Source: Camphora micrantha (taxonomy: Eukaryota; Streptophyta; Magnoliopsida; Laurales; Lauraceae). Taken from it: a DNA stretch of 64,000 nt. The stretch spans positions 56,373,118 to 56,437,117 of the forward strand of contig QPKB01000001.1 of the NCBI GenBank assembly GCA_003546025.1, read 5' to 3'. The translations under genes and the position numbers were made by a program. Positions 50,302 to 60,500 of this stretch are shown here, in pieces (position 1 is the first letter of the stretch; each line of letters begins with the position of its first letter). The notes under the pieces were generated by a model. It was not told where the DNA came from and searched no databases. It worked only from the letters and a program-made list of their open reading frames with translations.

Positions 50302-51289
50302 AAAAAAATTTTTGTTCCCAAGCAAAATGAAATTCAAGTTTTCCACAAGCTTGTGTTACCATGTATTACAACGTTCAAGCAGTGATATTCGAAGTCAATT
50401 TCTCATTCACTCGTCAATGGATTTGAGCAGCCCAATAAATAATCTTAATCTACTCATGGAGTATATCACATTTCCATATAGTCCTGCCTAAAACAATAAG
50501 TGGGACCCACTTTTATTTTAGCTCAAATTAGACCAAAGTAACCATGCTCAATCCACCTTTTTTTTTCCAACAATATCAAAGGTGGACCTTGTGATGAGCT
50601 ATATATGTCCGGCAGGTCCGTCTGGCCCATATGACGTTCGGGCTCGCCTGCTGCGCTGTGGAGATGATGCACACGAGCGCTGCCCGCTACGACCTCGACC
50701 GCTTTGGCGTCATCTACCGCCCCAGCCCTGTCAATCCGACCGAGGTCATGATCGTCGCCGGCACCCTCACCAGTAAGATGGCCCTCGCCCTCCGCAAGTA
50801 AACTCTCAGTCTCTTATTTGTCTTTAATCTTTAAAATGCTGACTTTGATCTGTTTATGTGATTTTAAATCTGTTTAGTTCATGGGTTTGTATGGTACTGA
50901 TTGTATATGTTAGTGGATTTTGAATTAGTCTGCTTTATATGTTCATGGGTTTTGACTTTTAATGGAGAATGGAGATTTGTATTAATTGGATTGCGTTGGA
51001 AAGTTTTGGATTGATGGGATTATAATGGTTAGAACTGGATTCTAGAATGAAATGTCAAATTATTTTAACGCTTATGCGGCTCAAATGAGACTAATGGTCT
51101 ATCCGTTTGCAATAGAATAATACTCAGCAATGTTAGGAGCAATGGGTGAAGGATATGAGATGACGAATAGATGTAATTTGACTTTTCAATGATTTAAATT
51201 ACTAGGGTGACGACTGGAAAAATCTTTTTTGGATCTTCCCTTCTACACTTATCATAAGAGGAGAGTTTTTTTTTTTTTTCTTTATAATC

Positions 51290-52100
51290 ATTTTTGCATG
51301 TTCACTACAATAAAATCAACCTCTTCTTTGGAGACAACTAAGGTAAAAGTTATGAGTTTGTACCAAGGACTTGCTTTGAGCCCATATTTGTTGTGATGGT
51401 TATAGATAACTTGGCCGCATATCTAGGACTTTATTAGTGAATATTATTAGCAAATAGTGCAGTATTGGCTAGTCATTGGGAAAGCAAGGGATTAGATAGT
51501 TTTGTTGTTTGATAGAGTTTGGCATGTACAAAGAAGACTGTTGACGGAGTGACTCATAAAAGGGAGAGTATTGAAAAGTATTTATGTTGTTTTTACTAAT
51601 ACCTTGAGGTTTTAGTATGAATGGTTAGCTAAAGAAATTTAAGGTATCAGAGCCAACCGGTCTCGAGTTCGCGTCCCAGGAGGAATGACTCGACGTAAAA
51701 AAAACTTGTGTCACCAAAAGTGCGCCGACTGGATTCCACCTAAGGGGGAGTGTTGAGGGAGTGGGCTCCATCCAAGGGGAATTGTTGCAAAAGTATTTAT
51801 GTTGCCTCTACTAATGCCTCGAGGCATTGGTATGAATGACTAGGTAAAGAAATTTAAAAAGGACTAGAAACGACTAATGTATAGTGTATTTAGGTGTGAC
51901 AAATTCATGGAATTAGGACTCAGGAGAAGGTGAAACCAATGAAGATTTTGAATAAAGTTATGAAAAAATTAAAATAAATTAGATTGTGAACTTATGGAGA
52001 AAATGTCTTTATAACATTTAAATAAATCGGGTGGAATGAAAATGTACAACTCTCAAGGTTAGCCCTGGATACATAGGATAATGCAACACAGGTGATGATG
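51290..52100 (+). mobile_element. LINE reverse-transcriptase remnant in NDUFS7 intron 2
   Basis: The stretch reading LYQGLALSPYLL corresponds to the RT motif HQGSALSPYLF. Next comes LLANSAVLASHWESKG, matching the LFADDIVL region without its catalytic aspartates. The right end has CTCAAGGTTAGCCCTGGATA and a GATGATGAGGATGATG-like tail. Stops and frameshifts are frequent. A TRIM element splits it at 51539-51857. Confidence 0.7.
51539..51857 (+). mobile_element. TRIM (terminal-repeat retrotransposon in miniature)
   Basis: Two direct repeats of about 105 bp lie at 51539-51642 and 51751-51857. Both start TGTTGA and end AAAGAAATTTAA, sharing TATTTATGTTG and CTAATRCCTYGAGG. Directly after the first is GGTATCAGAGC (51643-51653), a primer-binding site for initiator tRNA-Met. 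Directly before the second is the polypurine tract AAGGGGGAG (51742-51750). The internal domain is only 108 bp and non-coding. Candidate target duplication: AAGAC before and AGGAC after. It interrupts the LINE remnant. Confidence 0.85.
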
Positions 52101-52287
52101 AGGATGATGTCAATTAATAAAAATTAAATAATAGTGTCTTGGGGATGCTCGAATATGGAATTCCAGGTTATTTTGTTGGACTTCATTGACAAAGGAATTT
52201 AAAAATATGTGACAAGCGTATGTGGAGAGAAGCCGGGTTGGGCGGGCATAGGGTATTTCCACCTGTATAGCATGTATGAGTTACGTG

Positions 52288-52774
52288 TAGGGGTGTAACG
52301 GTCCGGTTAATCATTCATTTTTAGAGAATTATTAATCGAATCGTGAATTACGATTTTTCGATTTAAAAAACCGTAACTGTAACAGTATCTGGAAAAACCA
52401 TTAAAAATCGATTCGCGGTTAACCGTTAAAAACCGTAACCAAACCGTATCCGTAAAAACCATTAAAAATCGTTTTGTCAAGTAAAAAACCATGAAAAAAT
52501 TGTATACTTAAGTTAAGAACTATAAACATATTTCATTTAGGCCCTTTATATTTTTTTAAATTAGTATAATGGTACGGTTAATCATGTGCCAGTTAACCGA
52601 ACCGCACTTCACGGTTCAGTTAATAACTGTGAGTCAATATTTAAAACTCGTAACCGAACCGTGAAGTGCGGTTTCCTGATTTTAAATAATCATCGTAATC
52701 AAACTGTGAAACATGGTTATTAACCGCGGTTCGGTTCCTGTTAGACATATTTTCGGTTTTTTTTTACACCACTA
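52288..52774. mobile_element. hAT-like MITE with internal repeats
   Basis: The left end TAGGGGTGTAA and right end TTTACACCACTA are inverted repeats. Flanking 8-mers GTTACGTG (52280-52287) and GTTGTTTG (52775-52782) match at 6 of 8, compatible with hAT target duplication. The interior repeats CCGTAAAAACCATTAAAAATCG-like units and AACCG blocks. It lies in intron 2 of the NDUFS7 relic. Confidence 0.65.
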
Positions 52775-53876
52775 GTTGTTTGAATTCAACCAACCTCAAG
52801 CAAGTTGTTTTTAACTTAAATTCGAGGACCCTAGAGTCCTGGACCACTTGGTATTATTAGTGATTTCTCATAGGTCCAGTGGTGTTATGTGATTGTACCG
52901 AAGATATAGATTTAGGATGAGTCAACTGGAAGTGGAGCGTTCTATAACTTGTAGATTGTGAATTCTTCAATGATCTGGTTAGTGATATTTATTACACACC
53001 TACTCACGCTCCACACATCCCTGACCAACTAAATAATGACCAACTAAATAACAACCACGGATGATTATCCTTGGATATCAACAAATTGTGTTGAACAAAT
53101 ACGGAATTCGGTTGCATTTCATAATGTATCTTTCCGGAATATATTTCTCAGATGTGAATTTAGAGGGAATTTTGCAAAGGACTGAGTATATTTATGGAAT
53201 TAATTTTTAATGGATTTTTTTTTTTCATTTGTTGTGCTTTTGAGCAGTTGCCATTCAATCATTTTGGGCTTTGATTTTTTATTTCTTATTGGCTACATAT
53301 GTTTTTAGTCTTTTAGTTTAATTAAATTCAATACTGACACACACACAAAAATGCAGGGGGTATTTGTTCTCTGTAATTCATCTGCAGCATTAAAATGAAA
53401 ATTCACATGTTTTCTTTTTCATTCAGAGGAAGCTTATTTAAATAAGGTGTTATGGCAATTATTTTTTTTGTGGCCGTTGAAGAAAAGTTTTGAAAAAAAA
53501 TTGCATCCATAACAATTATGCATGTATGTAAAATTGTAAATTGTCACTTTGGGTAACTACATGAGCTCAATGACCCTTTTATCAATGAGGTTGTGAATGT
53601 TAAGTAGAATCTATCTAGAAAGTTGAAATGGTCAACCTAAACCTTAATTAACAAAGTGGGTCTTGAATTTTGGATCGAGTATGGCATGTGTGATAACTTA
53701 TCTCTCTCTCTCTCTATCAAACAAAATGTGTTTCTCTTTCTCTACTCTGCGTTGTGTAATAAAAACAAAAGGGGTAGTTTATACTTCCTATTTGTATTTT
53801 AATACTGCTTTTACAGCAAGCACATTGCACAGTTTCATACTTCATATGCCAAAGGGCATACCATGCATATACACTC

Positions 53877-53958
53877 TTATTTCAACTTCTTACAGGGTAT
53901 ATGACCAGATGCATATTCACTTTTATTTCAACTTCTTATAGGGTATATGACCAGATGC
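53877..53958 (+). repeat. Duplicated 3' splice site of NDUFS7 exon 3, 46-bp period
   Basis: ATTTCAACTTCTTACAG followed by GGTATATGACCAGATGC (exon start 53896) is repeated 46 bp further on as ATTTCAACTTCTTATAG plus the same exon start (53942). Only the second copy continues into the coding sequence in frame. Use of the first copy reaches a stop within the duplication. Confidence 0.9.
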
Positions 53959-54060
53959 TGGAGCCTCACTGGGTCATCTCCATGGGAAGCTGCACAAATG
54001 GTGGTGGCTACTATCACTACTCATACTCTGTTGTTCGGGATTGCGATAGGATTGATCAAG

Positions 54061-54205
54061 CAGGGGAGGAACTAGGGGACTCGCAGGGGCCATGGCCCCC
54101 CTTATTACAAAGAATTCCTTGAGATATACTAAAATTTAAAGCTATTTTTAGCAATGGCACCCTAAGAATTTTTATTTTTTTTCAAAATAAATCCCCCCCA
54201 CCCCA

Positions 54206-54239
<34 letters not shown>

Positions 54240-54260
54240 TTCATCCTGGTTCCGCCCTTG
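54061..54260. mobile_element. hAT-like short element inside NDUFS7 exon 3
   Basis: The left end CAGGGGAGGAACTAGG and right end (other strand CAAGGGCGGAACCAGG) are inverted repeats matching at 13 of 16. The interior contains GGGGCCATGGCCCCCC and an A run (54207-54236). No 8-bp duplication is preserved. Its 200-bp length shifts the frame; without it the flanks read CDRI-DQ-VPGCPL in frame. Confidence 0.7.
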
Positions 54261-54364
54261 TTCCAGGTTGCCCTCTAGCAGCTGAGGCATTGATTTATGG
54301 AATACCGCCACTTCAGAAGAAGATCGGCCGGAGGCGGGATTTCTTTCATTGGTGGACCAAGTAA

Positions 54365-57300
54365 GTTGGTATTCCAGCCACTTCTGGGCAGCCCATGGCA
54401 ACCGAACTATTGCATTATGAAGTCCTAGTCCAACAAAATAAAATCTTTGCTTTGTATCTAAGGCCCTGTTTGGTCACTCTATTCTATCTAACAAGTGCTA
54501 ATCAAATTAAGGTCTAAAATAAAATGTCTAATTTTTAAGTTCAAATTCATAATTAGATTGTTTGGTAAAATTATAAAAAAAAAGTTCTTATTTTATAATT
54601 GAGTGTTTGATAACTATCTAAATAAGACATCCTCGTCGTCTTCCTTGGGATGGTCGTGCCAAGAGAAAAGTAGCAATGAAATAAATCGTGCAATGACTTC
54701 CCCGACTTACGAAAAAAAAGCTACTCAAAACAGCTTATGTTTAAGAGCTTAAAATCACTTTTATTTCTAAATATAAGTTCTAATTTTAAATAATGATTAT
54801 AGTTTTATCAAACACTTTAAATTTTAATAAGCTCTAAATCATTTAATAAGTGCTTATTTTTAGAGTTATCAAAATAGAGGATTTGACTCTACTTCTCTAA
54901 AGCGGGTAGAGGTTAAAATCAGGTACCAAACACTCTAATTTTTCCAGCCTTTGTTCGACTTAGACATTTAGATAAGTAGAGGTGAGAAATAGAGATGTCA
55001 AACATGCACTAACTACCTTATAGAGCAATGATTATTTGGGCAATAAATGTTTGGGCCCTTCTAATGCTTGGTTGCGGAAAATCAGTTATACAAAAAATTT
55101 CCTCTTTAGCTGGAAAAAAAAATTTATGACCTCCCGAACACGGGAGTTTATTTAATGATAGTTATTTATTGATAAATTTACTATATTTAATTCCTAGTTG
55201 TTGCTCATTTGGTCATGGACATAAATTGTGTGCGTGGGTGTGGTCTAGATTCCCTTTTAAAGAAGGGGAAAAAAATGACAATCTCTTTGGATATTTAGGA
55301 CATTTCATAAACTAGACTCCTTGAAAACACCGAAGGTTTTCCAATAAATCATGCAAATTTGAGGCTTTTATGCTTTATCTTACAGTAAGGATTTGGACAT
55401 TGAAGGCCTTAAATGTTTCCTTGTCGAATGGTTCTCATCCTATCAATGACTTGTAAATTTATATCTAAAGCTTGACCATACAACAAACACGAGAGCACTA
55501 ACACCGAGTTAATTACCAACTAGCACAATAATCCGTGCTAAGCACATGTAAGACCATACGTTGTGAATTAAACATTTATACATTCTAAAAACATATATAA
55601 AGAAAAAAATAATTAACAATCACTGTAAATAGATTGAGAATAAAAAGAGAAATGAACTGAACAAATTCATTTCTCTTCATCAATGATTAAAGGAAACATC
55701 AATCATACATACCTTTAAAAAATAACAAATTTTAAGAAATCTAGTAATAAAATAATATGCAAATCTGCATCATACGCAAAAGTAAATTTTTAGAAAGAAA
55801 AGAAAAGATGAAAAGACCATGAGCATAAGTAGAAAAAGAGTAAGAGTGGGATACAAAGCGAGTGTAAGAGAATAAATGAATAGAAGTTGAGTAGAAAGAG
55901 AGGCGTTGCATAAAGTAAGAAAGAGAATAGAAAATTAGAAAGTTGATGTAGGTGGTTGGATGAAATAGAAGTAAAGTGGTTATACTAGGGAAGTGTTGCA
56001 GGAACGAAGAAGGAGAATTTAGGTGGTTACATGAGATAGAAGTGAGTGGTTGCATGAGATGAGAGATAAGAAATGAGTTGCGCAAGTGGGAAGTTACTAT
56101 TGAAAGTGGAGAGATAACGTGATGTGTTAATAGGATCATTGAAAAGTCCAAATCACGATTGATAGTCAAAATTAGTGCCAAAAGACTTCTCTTCAAAATA
56201 TTATAATAGGGAATTGCGATCCAATGATCCAGGTAACATAACTTGGGTGCATGGGTAGTGGGCGATGGTGGATAAGACTCGACTCAGGATAAATCAAGGA
56301 TAGTTTTTAATCGACCTTCTAACATTTAGGAAAATCTAATCACCTAGAGAATTGGGTAATAAGTTTCACAACATTAAAATAATAACTTCTAAATAACATT
56401 TCCTTTAAAAAAAAAAACTCTCAACATCACCCTACAATCGCAAATATCTTCGACATTTTAAAAATAAAAATATTATGATATAAGATTAAAACGAAAGGTT
56501 CATCACAATCACAATAATTCCAAAACATTACCAAAACACAAAATCATTATGAGGAAATAAAAAAAAAAGAGATAAAAGATTAGAAAAAAATCTATTGAAC
56601 ATCATTTTTCCAATATTATTATAAGTTTAATTAGTATTTTCACTATAACAATTATCTTAATTTATGCAACATTTTTCCAAATAGTATTATAGAAAAACTA
56701 AAAAAAAAAATAAAAAAGATCAACTTTTTGTATTTTTTCTTGGGACAATCACTGTACAATTAGTCTTTATACCCAACAATTGTTAAAAAAAGATTGAAAT
56801 TTATATAAGCCATACAATGCTGCTTGTATAGAAAACGACGATGTAAAAGTGACAAATTTACCCTTAAACCCTGCAATATCTCAGGAATATAGGATATTGC
56901 ACCGTGTGAAATTCCAAAACTGTAAGATACCACACCATGTAATATCACACAACTATAAGATATTGCACAATCTCTCCTTCTCGCCTTAACCCAAAACACA
57001 CATTCACTCCAAATACAGAACTCTATTTTCTCTTTATTGCATTTGCTTGCTACGGGTTCTTGAGTTGAGTTCTTAAAATATTCAGTCGAACTTTAGTAAA
57101 GTAGTTTTGATTGCGATTCTCTTTTTTTGTTGGAAAACAATAGTCATTTATTTTCTCTTTAAATAGTAAGAAGGAAGGTAAAAAATTTAGATTTTGTGTG
57201 ATATTTTATTACCCTATGATATCGTATTCTGTGATATCCTACGACTCTAGAATATCGCATGGCTTAAAAGGCAAAATTATCAATTTTAATGCATCACTCC

Positions 57301-57514
57301 CTACGAAAGCACAAGAACAGCTTTGCGGTTAATGTAAAATTACGAATCGCACGTCCTACAGCACTAACAGCAGGTAGCTACTTGAAAATAAAGAATACCA
57401 CAAGGGTCTTACTAAGAAAAGAAGCTCTATATAAATTCCAATCCACTTCCTCATCCCTACCGATTCATCTCTCTCTCAATCTCTCGATTGGCAGAGCTCT
57501 GCAAAACACCATCA
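54365..57514. other. Intergenic region, no supported gene
   Basis: Contents: the Tourist-like MITE 54462-55009; AT-rich sequence to 55740; a purine-rich stretch at 55790-56110 with repeats of GTGGTTGCATGAGATAGAAG type; three roughly 33-bp direct repeats at about 56870-56965; and the leader of the KH-domain gene near 57440-57514. No protein or RNA gene was recognised. Confidence 0.6.
54462..55009. mobile_element. PIF/Harbinger Tourist-like MITE with TAA TSD
   Basis: The left end GGCCCTGTTTGGTCACTCTATT and the right end (other strand GTGCATGTTTGACATCTCTATT, stated in two parts: GTGCATGTTTGAC, ATCTCTATT) are inverted repeats. The target duplication TAA is at 54459-54461 and 55010-55012. It is 548 bp and non-coding, with TCTAAAGCGGGTAGAGGT-type sequence shared with 36502-36773. 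Confidence 0.8.
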
Positions 57515-60500
57515 ATGGCGGAAGATCCCCAGCTCGCCGCTCGATCCACAGACGTGAAGCGAAAGTACGAAGACCCGTCGCCCACTCCTCCGCCCGCCAT
57601 CCGCCGCCCCACGGGCTTCTCCGCTCCTATCACCTCCCCGTCGCCGGATTCCTCCGCCGCCACCGCTCCTCCTCCCTTCAACAGCGTCCCCGTTGACGAG
57701 ATCCAGGCAGCCAAGCAGCGGGCCCAGGAGATCGCCGCCCGCCTCTTCAGCAGCGCCGAGGCCAAGCGCCCTCGCATCGAAAACGGCGGTGAAGACTCCA
57801 ATGGTAACGGTTTCGGATCTGCCACAAATGGTTAGTCTGTTTTTTTTAAGCTGTTGCGTTACATCTGTTTTTGTTGCTCGTGTTCTGTCACTGGATTTGG
57901 TAGATTTGGTTTTGGTTGAGCTTTGTTAGGGTTTTGAATCTCCTTTTGTGCGTTAGGGTTTGATTGGTGTTTTCGTTTCAGTCCTTATTTCCACATGGGA
58001 TTGGTATCTGATATTAATTGGTTTGGTTTGCTTGGACTTGTTAGGGTTTTGGCTTTGATTTTGGGAGTTTTGGGTTTGATGGGTAATGTCTATTTCAGCC
58101 ATTTTGGGGTTTCCCCTGAGTAGATCACTTCTACTATATCCCTTTTTCTCTTTTATGATGAGGTTAAGTATTTTTTCCATTGTTGCCCCATGTGCTCAAC
58201 AACTGTTTTTGGGTTTAGCATCGTATTTGATAGACTTAGTTTGCTTGAACTTTGTCAGGGTATTGACTTTGATTTTGTGAGTCCAGATTTGGCGGTATTT
58301 TCATTTCAGCCCTTTGGGGGCTGTTTTTTTTTTTCCCAATTTCCTTGTCGTGTCATGGGCTAGATTTCTGCTTTTGTTGTGTTTATCTTGGGCTTTTCCC
58401 TAATAATTGATGGACTTGTTGTGCTTTAATTTTGCTAGGGATTTAGTTTTGGTTCTGTGCGTTAGTGGTATGATGGGTGTTTTCATTTCAGCCTTCTCTT
58501 TATTCTTTTTAATTCAGTTTCTAGCTCCGCTGCACCTGGTCAGTGTTTTTCTCTTGTTGGCGTCATGAGCTCTAGTTGTGCGCATGATTTGCTTATTTGC
58601 TTAAGGCATTGGACTCAGTGGCGGAGGCAAGCCATAGTCGACCAATAAATTTTTATATTTGTTGATTCATTACTGCTAATTTGAAACTAAAACTTTATAG
58701 GGTTTTTCATAATATTAGAAGAAAATTCCTAAATTTTAAAGTACTCTAATAATTTTCAAGACATAATTTATCAAAACTTTGTTAGGCGGTTAAAATATGA
58801 GCATTCAAATGAGAGAGAAATGTTCACTATAATTAATTCAGATGAAAAAGAGAATCAGAATTCATTTAATTAACCCAACATAGTTAGGAGGAGGCTTTAA
58901 CGATGATGATGACTAAATGAATTCAAACTGCTCAAAATAATCAAATTCACCTTCTTTTAGTAGTGAGAGTTGTATCTCACTCTAACCAAAGTAAGACCCA
59001 TGCCGGATTGAACACATGTAAACCAATGGACCAACTATTGATTAACGAAAATTCGTTGATTAGTTATTTGTGATCGTTTGATGGGCCACTGTAGTTGAGA
59101 GGGCATCAGCTAAAGCAATTCACCTAGTCTTGCAAAGATAAACTCAAAAGGTATAAATGTTATGATAATGCAAAGTTAAGAGTCTGAATCCTTTGAATGT
59201 CTTACACTTCCCATAAGGCATGTGGATAGCCACAGTGGGGGCATCCATCAAATATCCTAGCCTTCCAAAATAAAAACCACGCCCTTAAGTGGGCTTTCTC
59301 TAAATTTTACTCCAATAGGAGTTGCTCCTATCTTAAGATTAAGCGTATGATTAAAAACGCTATATACACACATCTGACGATTGGACCAAGTCCAATTGGC
59401 ATCAAACTTGGGGCCAACTAGTTGAAGGGGAGGAGTGAAGGGCCTTTATTTTAAGCATATTTTTTCTTCCAATAGATGGGACCTAGTGTAAATTTTCGCA
59501 CCCCTCATTAGGATTTGATAGATTTTGGTTTTACTTGATCTTCGTAAGGTTTTTTGTCATGGTTCTGCGAGTTTGGGATTTGATGTTATTTTCTTTTCAG
59601 CCCTTCTGGTCTTCACTGGGTAGATCTCTTATCTTTTCTTTATTAGTTACGTCGGTAGCTCCACCACATGTGGTTGGTGTTTCTTCTTTTTGCATCATGG
59701 GCTTTTTTTGCGCTTCTTGCGAGCTTGTCTGGGGTTTTGTCATTGGATTTGATAGATTTGCTGTGCCGGGACTTTGTTTTTAGCTTTGGTTCTGTGAATT
59801 AGGGGTTTGATGGGTATTTTCATTCCAGCTCTTTTCGGATTCACTCTGTTATTGGTGATGTTTAAATATTTCGAGTGGTAGAGAATAGAGATTCAATTGT
59901 GTGGAAAGTTCATGAAGGCAAGCTTTGAGTCTGGTTCTTTTAGTAACACCTTTGAGGGAGTTTTATGTTTTGTTTAAAGGTACCAATCTAATCACAAGAA
60001 GTTTGGAGTTTTTGGTGGAATAGATTGGTATTTGTACCCCACTAATATTACTTTTAATCCCCTTTTCTCCCCCATGAGCAGTTGGTGTCTGTTCCAAGCC
60101 CATATTAGGGCAGAGAGAAATGAGGAGGTGGTTTTTAGTTTTTTTTTTTTTCAGTGTGGGGTGGGGGGCGCACTGAAAGTCAGATAGTAAAAGATCTAGC
60201 TTGGAATGGTAATAAATCAGATGATGCTATGGTGGTAGATATTCTGATGTTCATGTAGGGTGGGACGGAAACAATTTTAGATGGTCTACAGTTATTCCAT
60301 TAGCTGAACTAAGTTTGCTGCTTCAAAATGCATCAGATGGATCATGATTGATTACTGTCCATTCCACTGATATATTGATTCTTATTATGATTTTGGGTAT
60401 GTCCATTCTAGATACACCCTTGGTCACTTCTTCCAGCATTTGCAAGTGATTACTAAGTTTCATGGCTTCTGTTTTGTCAATATTTTAACATTCAATATAC

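Larger units (their letters stand above)
49317..54364 (+). pseudogene. NDUFS7: NDUFS7/PSST (complex I 20-kDa subunit) relic, three exons, broken
   Basis: NDUFS7 carries the terminal 4Fe-4S cluster N2 of mitochondrial complex I. Exon 1 (49317-49511) ends SQPVELSKTAESMISIGK after an Arg-rich presequence. Exon 2 (50582-50797) gives VDLVMS, loses frame, then reads MTFGLACCAVEMMHTSAARY...IVAGTLTSKMALALRK. Exon 3 (53942-54364) gives VYDQMLEPHWVISMGSC, CDRI and, after a 200-bp transposon, PGCPLAAEALIYG...HWWTK and a stop. Lesions: extra bases in exon 2 (CCCATATGACG where CCCATGACG is expected), a duplicated acceptor before exon 3, the transposon at 54061-54260 with loss of the VPVDIY segment, and substitutions at conserved sites (Arg to His in EPRW, Gly to Asp in VRGCDRI). 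Cluster cysteines (CC, GSC, PGC) remain. Retained introns mean a duplicated, not processed, copy. Skipping to an acceptor at 50616 would restore exon 2 frame, so a shortened transcript is not excluded, but exon 3 would still fail. Confidence 0.85.

Noticed and set aside
55741..56196. 151-codon open frame on the minus strand
   Set aside because: Its Ser/Leu/Phe/His-rich product comes from a purine-rich, partly repetitive plus strand (GTGGTTGCATGAGATAGAAG-type units); no domain, splice context or homologue was recognised.
57457..57825. 122-codon minus-strand frame opposite KH exon 1
   Set aside because: It is the antisense of a GC-rich exon whose sense product matches the plant FUBP-like N-terminus.
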